Source: Qipengyuania proteolytica
GTDB lineage: Bacteria; Pseudomonadota; Alphaproteobacteria; Sphingomonadales; Sphingomonadaceae
Assembly: GCF_019711565.1 (NCBI RefSeq)
Contig: NZ_JAIGNN010000001.1
Span: 1,488,001-1,552,000, forward strand
Direction of reading: 5' to 3'
Length of the DNA: 64,000 bases
Within the stretch, counting starts at the first letter, position 1. Each line of letters starts with the position of its first letter. The notes below the pieces were generated by a model. The model was given only the letters and a program-made list of their open reading frames with translations, ran no database searches and was not told the DNA's origin. The position numbers and the translations under genes are program-made. Below, one piece after another: positions 46,531-55,369 of this stretch.

Positions 46531-49230
46531 ATGACTGAATTTGCTCCTGCCGCCACGCGCCGCAACACCTCGCCTGCGCGGCTGGCCATCGGCTTGCTCG
46601 CCGGAACCATGCTTGCCGGCATGCCGCAGGTGGCGCTTGCCCAAGAGGCCGAGGCCGCCCAGGCCGCAACGCCCGCGCCGGCAGCGCAGCAGGAAACGGT
46701 GCAGACCATCGCGGTCAGCGGCGCGCAGCGGCTCGAGCCGCAGACCATCCTGTCCTACATCCGGCTGCGTCCGGGCGACGTGTGGACCCAGGCGGTCGGC
46801 GACCAGGTGCTGAAGGATCTCTACGCGACGGAGCTGTTCTCCAACGCCAGCGTGGTGAACAACGGCGGCAACGTCGTGATCACCATCGTCGAGAACCCGG
46901 TGATCAACCGCCTCATTCTCGAGGGCAACAAGCGGATCAAGAACGACAAGATCCTGCCCGAGATCAAGCTGTCGCCGCGTCAGATCTTCACCCGTTCCAA
47001 GGTCCGCGCGGACGTCGCCCGCATCATCGAGCTCTACAAGCGCCAGGGCCGCTTCGCCGCCACGGTCGAGCCGAAGATGGTGCAGCTGAGCCAGAACCGC
47101 GTCGATATCGTGTTCGAGATCAACGAAGGGCCCAAGTCCAAGGTCCGCCAGATCAACATCATCGGCAACGAGCAGTTTTCCGACGGCGAATTGCGCGGGG
47201 AGATGCTGACGAAGCAGGCGCGCCTCACCAGCTTCTTCAGTTCGAACACCAGCTACGACCCCGATCGCCTCGCGTTCGACCAGCAGAAGCTGCGCCAGTT
47301 CTACCTCACCGAAGGTTATGCCGATTTCCGCGTCGTCTCGGCGGTCGCCGAACTGACGCCCGACAAGCGCGACTTCATCATCACCTACGTGGTCGAGGAA
47401 GGCGAGCGCTACAAGTTCGGCGACGTCAGCGTCGACAGCCAGATCCGCGACTTCGACAGCGAGGCGATGACGCGCCGCCTGCCGATGAAGGGCGGCGACT
47501 TCTACGACGCCAAGCTGGTCGAAGACACGGTCGAACAGCTGACCGAGCTAGCCGGGACCTTCGGCTATGCCTTTGCCGACGTCAGCCCGCAGTTCAGCCG
47601 CAACCCCGAAACGCTGACCATGGACGTGGAGTTCGTCCTGCGCGAGGCGCCGCGCGTCTATGTCGAGCGGATCGACGTCAACGGCAACACGCTGACGCAG
47701 GACAAGGTCCTGCGCCGCGAGTTCCGCCTGGCGGAAGGCGACGCCTTCAACTCGCTCGCGGTGGCGCGATCGACCGCGCGCATCAACTCGCTCGGCTACT
47801 TCCAGGAAAACTTCGAAATCAACCAGGTCGAAGGCAGCGCGCCGGACCGGATCGTCCTCGAAGCCAATGTGGAAGAACAGGCCACCGGCCAGCTGCAGCT
47901 GTCGGCCGGTTTCAGCTCGCTCGAAAGCTTCATCCTCGCGGGCTCGATCCAGCAGCGCAACTTCCGCGGTCGTGGCCAGACGGTCGGCCTCAGCCTCAAC
48001 TATTCGCGCTATTCGAAGTCGGCCCAGGTGAGCTTCAGCGAGCCCTATGTTTTCGACCGCAACATCTCGGCCGGGATCGACATCTACCGCCGCGATTTCA
48101 ACAGCTTCAACTTCCGCAACAACGAACGCAACACCACCTACCAGCAGGCCACCACCGGCCTGTCGATCCGGGCGGGTGTGCCGCTGACCGAATATCTTTC
48201 GGCTATCGGCAGCTATACCTTCAACTATGACGACGTCTCGCTGGGCGACGAGTTCTTCGATGCCGACGGGACCTGCCGGGCGACCCGCTATCTGTGCGAG
48301 GCGATCGGCCAGCGGTCGAGCTCGATCCTGGGCCTGTCGCTCAACTACAATTCGCTCGACAGCCGCCTGCGTCCGACGCGCGGCGAGAGCGTCAGCTGGA
48401 CGACCGAAGTGGCCGGTCTGGGCGGGTCGGAGAAATACGTCCGCATGCGGACCCGCATGGCCAAGTACTGGCCGCTGGGTGGCGGCTTCATTTTCTCGCT
48501 TGCGGGCGAAGGCGGCTGGATCCGCGGCTTCGGCGGCGAAGAGGCGCCGGGTGTCGACGAAATCCGCCTGACCGACCGCTTCTTCCTCGGCGAACCGCAG
48601 ATGCGCGGCTTCGATATCCGCGGGATCGGCCCGCGCATCGTCCGACTCGACTATGTCGTCGATCCGGATGATACCGATGGCCCGCGCATCCTCACCTCGC
48701 TCGAGGACGCGCTCGCCAACAACCAGCGACGGGACGACTCGATCGGCGGCAAGGCCTATTACCTCGGCCGTGCCGAGCTCGAAATTCCGCTCGGCAGCGG
48801 GGCCCGCGAAATGGGCATTCGTCCGTCGGTTTGGCTCGATGTCGGCTCGCTGTTCTCGATCACGCGCCCCGTGCTGATCGATCAGCCGAACGGACGCCAG
48901 GTCTCGATCGACGGCGTGCTGCAATATACCGGCCCGCTGCTCGATTCCGACGGTAACATCCGGCTCGACGCCGATGGCGATCCGATCATCGGCCGCACGC
49001 CCAACGCCACCGCGCCGGACGGCACACCGAACGATCCCGAGATCGATCCGTTCAGCTATTATCGCGAAGTGCTCGTCGGGGATTCGTACAGCCCCCGCAT
49101 TGCCGCCGGTTTCGGCGTCAACTGGAACTCGCCCTTCGGTCCGTTCAGGATCGATGTATCGCAGGTGATCAAGAAGCAGCCTGGCGATGACACCAAGACC
49201 TTCTCCTTCAATGTAGGAACGCAATTCTGA
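46531..49230 (+). CDS. bamA: Outer-membrane protein assembly factor BamA
   Basis: An 899-residue outer-membrane insertase. A signal peptide ends near ALAQ, POTRA repeats span about residues 60-440 (for example ILEGNKRIKNDKILPEI and ERIDVNGNTLTQDKVLRREF), and the C-terminal 16-strand barrel ends in FNVGTQF with the terminal Phe. The late barrel carries an Asp/Gly-rich loop (LLDSDGNIRLDADGDP). The ATG at 46531 is used; a TTG two codons upstream is possible. Confidence 0.96.
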   Translation: MTEFAPAATRRNTSPARLAIGLLAGTMLAGMPQVALAQEAEAAQAATPAPAAQQETVQTIAVSGAQRLEPQTILSYIRLRPGDVWTQAVGDQVLKDLYATELFSNASVVNNGGNVVITIVENPVINRLILEGNKRIKNDKILPEIKLSPRQIFTRSKVRADVARIIELYKRQGRFAATVEPKMVQLSQNRVDIVFEINEGPKSKVRQINIIGNEQFSDGELRGEMLTKQARLTSFFSSNTSYDPDRLAFDQQKLRQFYLTEGYADFRVVSAVAELTPDKRDFIITYVVEEGERYKFGDVSVDSQIRDFDSEAMTRRLPMKGGDFYDAKLVEDTVEQLTELAGTFGYAFADVSPQFSRNPETLTMDVEFVLREAPRVYVERIDVNGNTLTQDKVLRREFRLAEGDAFNSLAVARSTARINSLGYFQENFEINQVEGSAPDRIVLEANVEEQATGQLQLSAGFSSLESFILAGSIQQRNFRGRGQTVGLSLNYSRYSKSAQVSFSEPYVFDRNISAGIDIYRRDFNSFNFRNNERNTTYQQATTGLSIRAGVPLTEYLSAIGSYTFNYDDVSLGDEFFDADGTCRATRYLCEAIGQRSSSILGLSLNYNSLDSRLRPTRGESVSWTTEVAGLGGSEKYVRMRTRMAKYWPLGGGFIFSLAGEGGWIRGFGGEEAPGVDEIRLTDRFFLGEPQMRGFDIRGIGPRIVRLDYVVDPDDTDGPRILTSLEDALANNQRRDDSIGGKAYYLGRAELEIPLGSGAREMGIRPSVWLDVGSLFSITRPVLIDQPNGRQVSIDGVLQYTGPLLDSDGNIRLDADGDPIIGRTPNATAPDGTPNDPEIDPFSYYREVLVGDSYSPRIAAGFGVNWNSPFGPFRIDVSQVIKKQPGDDTKTFSFNVGTQF

Positions 49231-49922
49231 TGAATACCAAGACCAAGCTTTTCGCAGCCGCGGCCCTCGCAGGCGCGGCAGTTGCTGGCACGCCGGCGGC
49301 GGCTCAGGTGACCGGCGCGATCGCGACCAGCAGCCCCGAGGCGGTGATCGTCCGTTCGGCGGCGCGCATCGCGGCCTACCAGCAGATCGAAACCCAGTAC
49401 GCGACGCAGATCCAGCAGATCCGCACCATGCGCCAGGAAGCGGCGACGCTGCAGCAGAGCCTCGACACCAACAAGGACGGCCAGCTGACCCAGACCGAAG
49501 CGCAGGCGAACCCGACCGTGGTCCAGCAGATCCAGCAGAAGGAACAGCAGATCCAGACGGCGTCGCAGCCGATCGTGCTGGCCCAGACCTATGCGATCGA
49601 GCAGCTGATCAACGATTACAACAACGTCCAGCAGCAGGTCGTGCAGCAGAAGAAGATCCAGCTCCTGCTGACGCCCGAAGCGGTTCAGTGGGCGCCCGAC
49701 ACGCTGAATGTCACGAACGATCTCGTGAACGTGATGAACCAGCGCATGCCGAGCGTGCAGATCACGCCTCCGGCCGGCTGGCGTCCGCGCGCGGAATCGC
49801 TGCAGACGCAGCAGACCGTCTCGCAGATCCTTCTCGGCGTGGCCCAGCAGCAGGCGGCGCAGCAGGCTGCCCAGCAGCAGGGCCAGCAGCCCGCGCAGCA
49901 GCAGCAGCCGGCCGGCCGCTAA
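49230..49922 (+). CDS. Skp/OmpH-family periplasmic chaperone with EF-hand loop
   Basis: A 230-residue protein with a signal peptide (MNTKTKLFAAAALAGAAVAG, cleavage near AAAQ) and a long Gln-rich coiled coil, as in Skp. Residues 79-90, DTNKDGQLTQTE, match a canonical EF-hand calcium loop (Asp79, Asn81, Asp83, Gly84, Leu86, Glu90). The last 25 residues are almost all Gln, Ala and Pro. It overlaps the bamA stop by one base. It likely escorts outer-membrane proteins; calcium binding is an inference. Confidence 0.85.
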   Translation: MNTKTKLFAAAALAGAAVAGTPAAAQVTGAIATSSPEAVIVRSAARIAAYQQIETQYATQIQQIRTMRQEAATLQQSLDTNKDGQLTQTEAQANPTVVQQIQQKEQQIQTASQPIVLAQTYAIEQLINDYNNVQQQVVQQKKIQLLLTPEAVQWAPDTLNVTNDLVNVMNQRMPSVQITPPAGWRPRAESLQTQQTVSQILLGVAQQQAAQQAAQQQGQQPAQQQQPAGR

Positions 49923-49949
49923 GACGCTGACGGTACAGGGGGCAGGGCG

Positions 49950-50411
49950 ATGAGCGAGGAAACAAACGGTTTCGACGTGGTCGAGGTGCTGAAGCGCCTG
50001 CCGCACCGCTATCCCCTGCTCCTGGTCGACCGCGTCAAGGAACTGGTCGTCGACGAGCGCATCCACGCGATCAAGGCGGTCAGCTTCAACGAGGACTTCT
50101 TCCAAGGCCATTTCCCCGGCGCGCCGATCATGCCCGGCGTGCTCCAGATCGAGGCGCTGGCACAGGCCGCCGGCGTGCTCGCGGTGGAAAGCCTCGGCCT
50201 CGCAGGCTCGGGCAAGCTCGTCTATTTCATGGCGATCGAGAATGCGAAGTTCCGCAGCCCCGTAACACCCGGCGTGCTCCTCGACCTGAAGGCCGAATTC
50301 GTCCAGAAGCGCGCCCGCGTCTGCAAGTTCGCGGGCGAGGCTTCGGTCGACGGCAAGGTGACCTGCGAGGTGAGCTTCACCGCCATGATCGCCGACGCCC
50401 CTTCGGACTGA
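49950..50411 (+). CDS. fabZ: 3-hydroxyacyl-ACP dehydratase FabZ
   Basis: A 153-residue hot-dog-fold enzyme of fatty-acid elongation. The catalytic His54 is in [12 protein letters not shown] and Glu68 in [10 protein letters not shown], with [13 protein letters not shown] upstream. In most Gram-negatives lpxD and lpxA flank fabZ; neither is here, as expected for a sphingomonad. Confidence 0.96.
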   Translation: MSEETNGFDVVEVLKRLPHRYPLLLVDRVKELVVDERIHAIKAVSFNEDFFQGHFPGAPIMPGVLQIEALAQAAGVLAVESLGLAGSGKLVYFMAIENAKFRSPVTPGVLLDLKAEFVQKRARVCKFAGEASVDGKVTCEVSFTAMIADAPSD

Positions 50412-50779
50412 TTTTCTGTTTTTCGAACCGACATCCGTCGGTTCGTCCTCGCTAGGCGTGCGGCAAGCCGCACCCGCTGCGGGCGGCCAGTCGGCCTTGC
50501 CGACCGCTAGTCGCGGGCGGAACCAGCGCATTCTGTAGAACTTTGGCGATGTTTCCGAGCCGCAGGCGAGGCAAGCGCGACTGCGCGCCCGCAGTGACGC
50601 GAACTTCAGGTCGCGTGAGCGAGGATAGCCAAAGGCCCGGATGGGCCTGCCGGCGCCTGAGGCAGAACAAACAAACCCAAATCGGACTTGCCTTCCAAGG
50701 CAATTCCGATTAGGCGCGCGCCTTTCCCATTCACAGCTGGACCGGTCGGAACCGTTCCGAAGCTAGAAGGACGAATATC
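50412..50779. other. Hairpin-rich intergenic region between fabZ and rpmE
   Basis: No supported gene in 368 bases. Short inverted repeats are dense in the first half: CGAACCGAC/GTCGGTTCG at 50425-50446, GTGCGGC/GCCGCAC shortly after, and GTCGGC/GCCGAC. None has a T tract, so none is a standard terminator. The second half should contain the rpmE promoter; GGAACCGTTCC at about 50747 is a short palindrome. Confidence 0.4.
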
Positions 50780-51004
50780 ATGAAGGCCGAAGGGCATCCC
50801 GACTATCACATGATCACGGTCAAGATGACCGATGGTACCGAATTCCAGACGCGCTCCACCTGGGGCAGCGAAGGCGACACGCTGTCGCTGGAAATCGACC
50901 CGACCAGCCACCCGGCATGGACCGGCGGCAAGCAGCAGCTTCAGGAAGGCGGCCGCGTCGCAGCCTTCAACAAGCGCTTCGGTGGCCTCAGCCTCAAGAA
51001 GTAA
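50780..51004 (+). CDS. rpmE: 50S ribosomal protein L31
   Basis: A 74-residue ribosomal protein starting [20 protein letters not shown], with [20 protein letters not shown] and [10 protein letters not shown] typical of alphaproteobacterial L31. It contains no cysteine, so it is the zinc-free form. AGAAGGACGAATATC precedes the ATG, and a terminator follows. Confidence 0.94.
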   Translation: MKAEGHPDYHMITVKMTDGTEFQTRSTWGSEGDTLSLEIDPTSHPAWTGGKQQLQEGGRVAAFNKRFGGLSLKK

Positions 51005-51030
51005 GCCTCGCGCTGTACGAAATCAGGGAA

Positions 51031-51057
51031 GGGCGGTCCGCTTGGGCCGCCCTTTTT
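51031..51057 (+). terminator. Intrinsic terminator of rpmE
   Basis: GGGCGG and CCGCCC form the stem with a CC/GG extension across a short loop, followed by TTTTT. It lies between rpmE and the convergent MOSC gene. Confidence 0.85.
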
Positions 51058-51068
51058 CGTTCTCTTGG

Positions 51069-51608
51069 CTAGACGCGGTCGAGCCCGATGTGCGGGCCGG
51101 GTGCCGTCTCGACCGCGATCGCATCGCCCGGCCTGATCGTCCCGCCGCGTTCGGCGATGGCCATGATTCCCGCCTTGCGGATAATCTCGTCCCCCCGGCG
51201 AATGGCGAGGTGCTCGAGCAAGCCCGGCTGGAATGCCTCGATCTGCGCGCAGGGATTGCGCAAGCCCGTGACCGTCAGCAGGGCCTCACCGATATGGAGC
51301 CTGTCGCCGCGGCCCAGCGCCAGCAAATCGATACCTGAGGTCGAGATATTCTCCCCCAGGTCGCCCGGCCGGACAACGAAGCCCACCTCGGCCAATGTAC
51401 TGAACAGTTCGCAATCGATCAGGTGGACCTGCCTCAGGTTGGGCTGCGAAGGATCGACCTTTACCCGTGAAAGATGCTGGACGGTCTCGCCCGCATGGGC
51501 ATCCCCGCGCACGCCGTGGCCGGCAACGATCTCGATCGCCTCGCAGCTGTCCTTGGAGAAGCCGTGGTGCCCGGATCGATGCACTGCCACGACCCGTCCT
51601 TGCGACAT
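51069..51608 (-). CDS. MOSC domain protein
   Basis: A 179-residue protein. The MOSC pattern runs from AIEIVAGHGVRGDAHAGETV through RPGDLGENISTSGIDLLALG to GLRNPCAQIEAFQPGLLEHL, with the conserved cysteine in NPCAQIE. MOSC domains are linked to molybdenum-cofactor sulfur transfer or reduction of N-hydroxylated compounds. It is the last gene of a three-gene minus-strand group, seven bases behind the DksA-like gene. Confidence 0.88.
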   Translation of the reverse strand: MSQGRVVAVHRSGHHGFSKDSCEAIEIVAGHGVRGDAHAGETVQHLSRVKVDPSQPNLRQVHLIDCELFSTLAEVGFVVRPGDLGENISTSGIDLLALGRGDRLHIGEALLTVTGLRNPCAQIEAFQPGLLEHLAIRRGDEIIRKAGIMAIAERGGTIRPGDAIAVETAPGPHIGLDRV

Positions 51609-51615
51609 CCAGCCC

Positions 51616-51933
51616 TCAGTCCGCGCAGTCGATGCAGCGCGTGGCGATCGGGCGGGCTTCGAGACGCTTGCGGGATATGTCCTTCCCGCACTGGCTACAC
51701 GTCCCGTACGTCCCGTTCTCCATGCGGTGCAGGGCCGTGCGGATTTGCCCGATCTCCTGCCGCAGCACCTCGTCGACGCCTTCGAGGGCCTCGTCGTCCG
51801 CGAGGTCGACCGCCTGTTCGCTCGAATCGGCATCGAGCGGGTGGCGCAGGTCGTCCTCGATCACCTCGGCACGTTCCAGCAGGTCCGCCAGGCGGGCCTG
51901 CAACTGGTCGCGGATGTCGTCATACTTGCTCAT
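51616..51933 (-). CDS. TraR/DksA-family zinc-finger protein
   Basis: A 105-residue protein. A coiled-coil N-terminal region (IRDQLQARLADLLERAEVIE) is followed by a four-cysteine zinc finger, CSQC at 79-82 and CIDC at 100-103. It is shorter than DksA and may bind in the RNA polymerase secondary channel. The start overlaps the upstream oxygenase stop by one base (TGATG). Confidence 0.85.
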   Translation of the reverse strand: MSKYDDIRDQLQARLADLLERAEVIEDDLRHPLDADSSEQAVDLADDEALEGVDEVLRQEIGQIRTALHRMENGTYGTCSQCGKDISRKRLEARPIATRCIDCAD

Positions 51934-52574
51934 CACCATCCCCACGGTTTTTCGCGATACCACTTGGTTATCACATATTTGACGCCTTTGCGGACCTTCA
52001 TGCCGTGGTGGATCGTGTTAGGGTTCTCGCGCCCGTCCGGCCTGCGGTTGTTCCAGCAGACCAGTTTGCCCGCCTGCGGCTGGAAGGTCTTGCCCAGCGC
52101 CTTGAACCGTGTAGCGCCACCACCGTCCACGTCATTGAGATAGATCATGAAAGTCCAGGTCCGCTGGCCTGCAACCGAACAGTATCGCGTCCAGTCTTCG
52201 CCCCCGGGATTGAAATAGTCGCAATGCGGCTTGAACTCCTGCCCGACGTCGTACCTCTGGCCCTGCACGGGCTCGCCATGCGCAGGATCGATGCCATTGA
52301 GGTCGAACAGCAGCTTTTCCAATGCCTGCACCGCAGGTTCTTCGGGCGCGAGATCGCAGGTCTCGCTGGTGCGGAAGTACCGGTCGTCCCCCGCATCGGC
52401 GAGGGTGGAGGGGCGCCGGTCCTTCTCGATCAGTCGGATCAGCTCCGCGCACAGGTCGGGGCCCGCAAAATCGCGCAGCTGGAACAGCTCCAGCTTGTCG
52501 CTGGGCACGCGTTGCACACCGCCATGGGCGAGCAAGCGTGCTGCCGAAGATTCGCCGGGCGCGATCATGGCCAT
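51933..52574 (-). CDS. 2-oxoglutarate/Fe(II) oxygenase, prolyl 4-hydroxylase type
   Basis: A 213-residue P4Hc-fold protein. The iron ligands are visible as His117 and Asp119 in KPHCDYF and a distal His in NTIHHGMKV (190); a Lys/Arg for 2-oxoglutarate lies in VKYVITKW. A double-stranded beta-helix core precedes it (SVAGQRTWTFMIYLNDVDGG). Small bacterial P4H proteins modify proteins or peptides; the substrate here is unknown. It heads the oxygenase-DksA-MOSC group. Confidence 0.88.
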   Translation of the reverse strand: MAMIAPGESSAARLLAHGGVQRVPSDKLELFQLRDFAGPDLCAELIRLIEKDRRPSTLADAGDDRYFRTSETCDLAPEEPAVQALEKLLFDLNGIDPAHGEPVQGQRYDVGQEFKPHCDYFNPGGEDWTRYCSVAGQRTWTFMIYLNDVDGGGATRFKALGKTFQPQAGKLVCWNNRRPDGRENPNTIHHGMKVRKGVKYVITKWYREKPWGW

Positions 52575-52761
52575 CAGATTAGTCTCGCGCGAAGCGCAGG
52601 CAAGGGTGCGAAACAAAGTTGCGCGCAGCGCTTGCCTTACGCTTTTTCGCTTCCCATTTCCGACGCGTTGTGCAACAGGCACGCGCCGCTGCACGGGACG
52701 GGTTGACGCCCCTTCGTGCGAGCGTATCAGGCCCCCTTCCCGGGCGGAACCGGGGGCTTGT

Positions 52762-52839
52762 GGCGATCGTAGCTCAGTTGGTTAGAGCGCCGGTTTGTGG
52801 TACCGGAGGTCGGGGGTTCGAGACCCCTCGATCGCCCCA
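52762..52839 (+). tRNA. tRNA-His (anticodon GTG)
   Basis: The acceptor stem GCGATCG pairs with CGATCGC, preceded by the extra G at position -1 typical of tRNA-His, and CCA is encoded. The anticodon loop TTGTGGT gives GTG, and the T arm is GGGTTCGAGACCC. No repeat of its 3' end was seen. Confidence 0.95.
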
Positions 52840-52889
52840 TTTCCCCCCTGTCGAATGCCGCCCAGCTCAGCTTGCAGGGGCATAATGCG

Positions 52890-53954
52890 ATGACGGCTTT
52901 CTGGACCGAAGCGGATTACGACGATCACGAACTGGTCGAAGTCGTCCGTGACCCGAAGAGCGGCCTGACCGCGATCATCGCGCTCCATTCGACCCATCTC
53001 GGCCCCGGCGCAGGCGGCACGCGTTTCTGGCATTACGCCAATCCCGAAGACGCGATGCGCGATGCGCTGCGCCTGTCGCGCGGCATGAGCTACAAGAACG
53101 CGATGGCGGGCCTGCCGATGGGCGGCGGCAAGGCCGTCATCCTCGCCGATGCCGACAAGACCAAGACCCCCGAAATGCTCGCCGCCTTTGCCGATGCGGT
53201 AGAGGGGCTCGGCGGTCGTTATGTCACCGCCGAAGACGTCGGCATTTCGGAAGCGGACATGGCCGCCGTCGCGCAGCGCACCCAGTATGTCTCCGGCCTG
53301 CCGGTCGAAGGCGAGGATGCGGCGGGCGGCGATCCCGGCCCGTTCACCGCGCTCGGCATCTTCCTCGGCATCAAGGCCGCGGTGAAGCACAAGCTCGGCA
53401 AGGACAGCGTCGAGGGCGTGCATGTCGCCATCCAGGGCACAGGCAGCGTCGGCGGCGGGGTCGCCCGCCTGCTGGCCAAGGAAGGCGCGAAGCTAACGCT
53501 CTCCGACATCCACGAAGATCGCGCTGCGGCCCTGGCCGCCGAACTGGGCGCCGACACGGCGGCATCCGACGCGATCATGTCGGTCGCTTGCGACGTATTC
53601 AGCCCCAATGCGCTCGGCGCGATCCTCGACGACGCGGGCATCGCCCGGCTCGATTGCCAGGTGGTAGCAGGCGGAGCGAACAACCAGCTGCAGAGGCCCG
53701 AGCACGGCCCGATGCTGGCCAAGCGCGGCATTCTCTACGCGCCCGATTACGTGATCAACGCGGGCGGGATCATCTCGGTCACGCTCGAATACCTCTGCCG
53801 CAACGACAAGGCGCCCTGCGATATCAACGAGGTACGCAAGCGGATCGCGCAGATTCCCGGCCGTCTCGAGCAGATCTGGCAGGAAAGCGAAGCCACCGGT
53901 GCCTCGCCCGACCAGGTCGCCGACCGCATGGCGCAGGACCTTATCGGGCGGTGA
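52890..53954 (+). CDS. Leu/Phe/Val dehydrogenase family enzyme
   Basis: A 354-residue NAD-dependent amino-acid dehydrogenase. Lys69 and Lys81 lie in SYKNAMAGLPMGGGKAVI, the substrate and catalytic lysines of leucine dehydrogenase. The nucleotide site is IQGTGSVGGGVARLLAKEG. GGANNQLQ and PDYVINAGGII complete the family pattern. Branched-chain or aromatic substrate choice is not clear. The gene lies behind tRNA-His and ends before a terminator. Confidence 0.92.
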   Translation: MTAFWTEADYDDHELVEVVRDPKSGLTAIIALHSTHLGPGAGGTRFWHYANPEDAMRDALRLSRGMSYKNAMAGLPMGGGKAVILADADKTKTPEMLAAFADAVEGLGGRYVTAEDVGISEADMAAVAQRTQYVSGLPVEGEDAAGGDPGPFTALGIFLGIKAAVKHKLGKDSVEGVHVAIQGTGSVGGGVARLLAKEGAKLTLSDIHEDRAAALAAELGADTAASDAIMSVACDVFSPNALGAILDDAGIARLDCQVVAGGANNQLQRPEHGPMLAKRGILYAPDYVINAGGIISVTLEYLCRNDKAPCDINEVRKRIAQIPGRLEQIWQESEATGASPDQVADRMAQDLIGR

Positions 53955-53963
53955 GAAGACCGG

Positions 53964-53985
53964 CAGGCCGTGGAGGCCTGTTTTT
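53964..53985 (+). terminator. Intrinsic terminator before the ccm operon
   Basis: CAGGCC and GGCCTG form a six-pair stem with a five-base loop, then TTTTT. It separates the dehydrogenase from ccmC. Confidence 0.7.
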
Positions 53986-54039
53986 AGGCCATTGTTTCCC
54001 GTCGCCAGCCCTGCCAAAGCATGGGGCGGACGGACATTG

Positions 54040-54762
54040 ATGCACGGCTTCGCAAATCCCAAACGCTTCCTCGCGCTCGCCAGCTGGCTGACGCCGTTGC
54101 TGATCGTGAGCGGACTTGTGATCAGCGCCGGCGCATTGTGGTGGGGCCTGACGCAAGTCGCCCCCGACCGCCTGATGGGGGAGACAGTGCGGATCCTCTT
54201 TCTTCACGTGCCCGCCGCGTGGCTGGGGATGGGCGGCTGGACGGCGATCGCCCTTTCCAGCCTCGTTTTCCTCGTCTGGCGGCACCCGCTGGCAAGTCTC
54301 GCCGCGCGAGCCGCCGCGCTGCCCGGCTTCGTCTTCACCGTCATCTGCCTCGTCACCGGCTCGATCTGGGGCCGGCCGACCTGGGGCACCTGGTGGGTGT
54401 GGGACGGTCGGCTGACCAGCATGCTGGTGCTCGCCTTCCTCTACCTTGCCTATATCGCGCTGGCGCAGGCGGCCGAGCGGGAGGGCGTGAGCCCCCGCAT
54501 CCCGGCCATTTTCGGCCTGCTCGGCGCGATCAACATTCCGATCATCAATCGCAGCGTGGTGTGGTGGAATTCGCTCCACCAACCGCCCAGCATCACCATG
54601 GGCAAGAGCGCGATCGACGGCGAATTCCTCGCGCCGCTGCTGGTTGCGGTGATCGGCTTCTCGCTCCTGTTCGGCGGCGTGGTGCTCGCCCGCATGCGCG
54701 CGCTGCTCGCCGATATCCAGGCCGAAGCGCGTCTGCGTCGCCGGGCGATGGAGGCGGCGTGA
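54040..54762 (+). CDS. ccmC: Heme exporter/transfer protein CcmC
   Basis: A 240-residue inner-membrane protein with six hydrophobic segments. The periplasmic WWD motif WGTWWVWDGRLTSML and flanking histidines (LFLHVPAAW and WNSLHQPPS) bind heme for loading onto CcmE. It begins a tight operon, ccmCDEFGHI. ccmA and ccmB are not in the window. Confidence 0.96.
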   Translation: MHGFANPKRFLALASWLTPLLIVSGLVISAGALWWGLTQVAPDRLMGETVRILFLHVPAAWLGMGGWTAIALSSLVFLVWRHPLASLAARAAALPGFVFTVICLVTGSIWGRPTWGTWWVWDGRLTSMLVLAFLYLAYIALAQAAEREGVSPRIPAIFGLLGAINIPIINRSVVWWNSLHQPPSITMGKSAIDGEFLAPLLVAVIGFSLLFGGVVLARMRALLADIQAEARLRRRAMEAA

Positions 54763-54902
54763 TGCGCGAGGCGCTCGACCAGTGGGATTTCGTCGCCGCC
54801 GCCTATGCGGTGGGCGTGATCGGGACGCTGGCGATGGTCGGCTGGGCGTGGATCGACATGAAGCGCGCCGAGAAGCGCCGAGAGGAGTCGCGCCGCAAAT
54901 GA
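54762..54902 (+). CDS. ccmD: Heme exporter protein CcmD
   Basis: A 46-residue single-span protein (FVAAAYAVGVIGTLAMVGWA) with a basic C-terminal tail. It stabilises the CcmABCD complex and releases holo-CcmE. It overlaps ccmC by one base and ccmE by four. Confidence 0.88.
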   Translation: MREALDQWDFVAAAYAVGVIGTLAMVGWAWIDMKRAEKRREESRRK

Positions 54903-55369
54903 GCGCCATGAAAGCCAAGCACCAGCGACTCGTTCTCGTCGTCGTCGCGCTGGTCGCGCTGGTCGGCGCGGGGCTGCTCGCCGCCTATGCGCTGCGCAAC
55001 CAGGCGAACTATTTCTACCTGCCCGAGCAGATGCAGGCCGATCCCCCCGAAGTCGGGCAGGCGGTGCGGCTTGGCGGGATGGTCGAGGCGGGCTCGCTGA
55101 TCACCGATCCCGATGGGGTGACGCTGCGCTTCACTGTGACCGGCAACGACGGTTCGCGCGTGCCCGTGCGCTTCAGCGGCATCGCGCCGGACCTGTTCGT
55201 CGAGGGCTCGGGCGTCGTCGCCGAAGGGCGGCTGGAGGCAGACGGAACCTTCGTGGCGGACAACCTGCTCGCCAAGCATGACGAGAACTATGTCCCCAAA
55301 GAACTCGAAGGAATGACGCAGGCGCAGGCCGCGAAGATGGCCGAAGAAACCACGGTGGGCATCGAGTGA
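54899..55369 (+). CDS. ccmE: Heme chaperone CcmE
   Basis: A 156-residue periplasmic OB-fold protein anchored by an N-terminal segment (LVLVVVALVALVGAGLLAAY). The heme-binding His127 is in LLAKHDENYVP, with Tyr131 beside it. It receives heme from CcmC and passes it to CcmF. The start overlaps ccmD by four bases. Confidence 0.96.
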   Translation: MSAMKAKHQRLVLVVVALVALVGAGLLAAYALRNQANYFYLPEQMQADPPEVGQAVRLGGMVEAGSLITDPDGVTLRFTVTGNDGSRVPVRFSGIAPDLFVEGSGVVAEGRLEADGTFVADNLLAKHDENYVPKELEGMTQAQAAKMAEETTVGIE

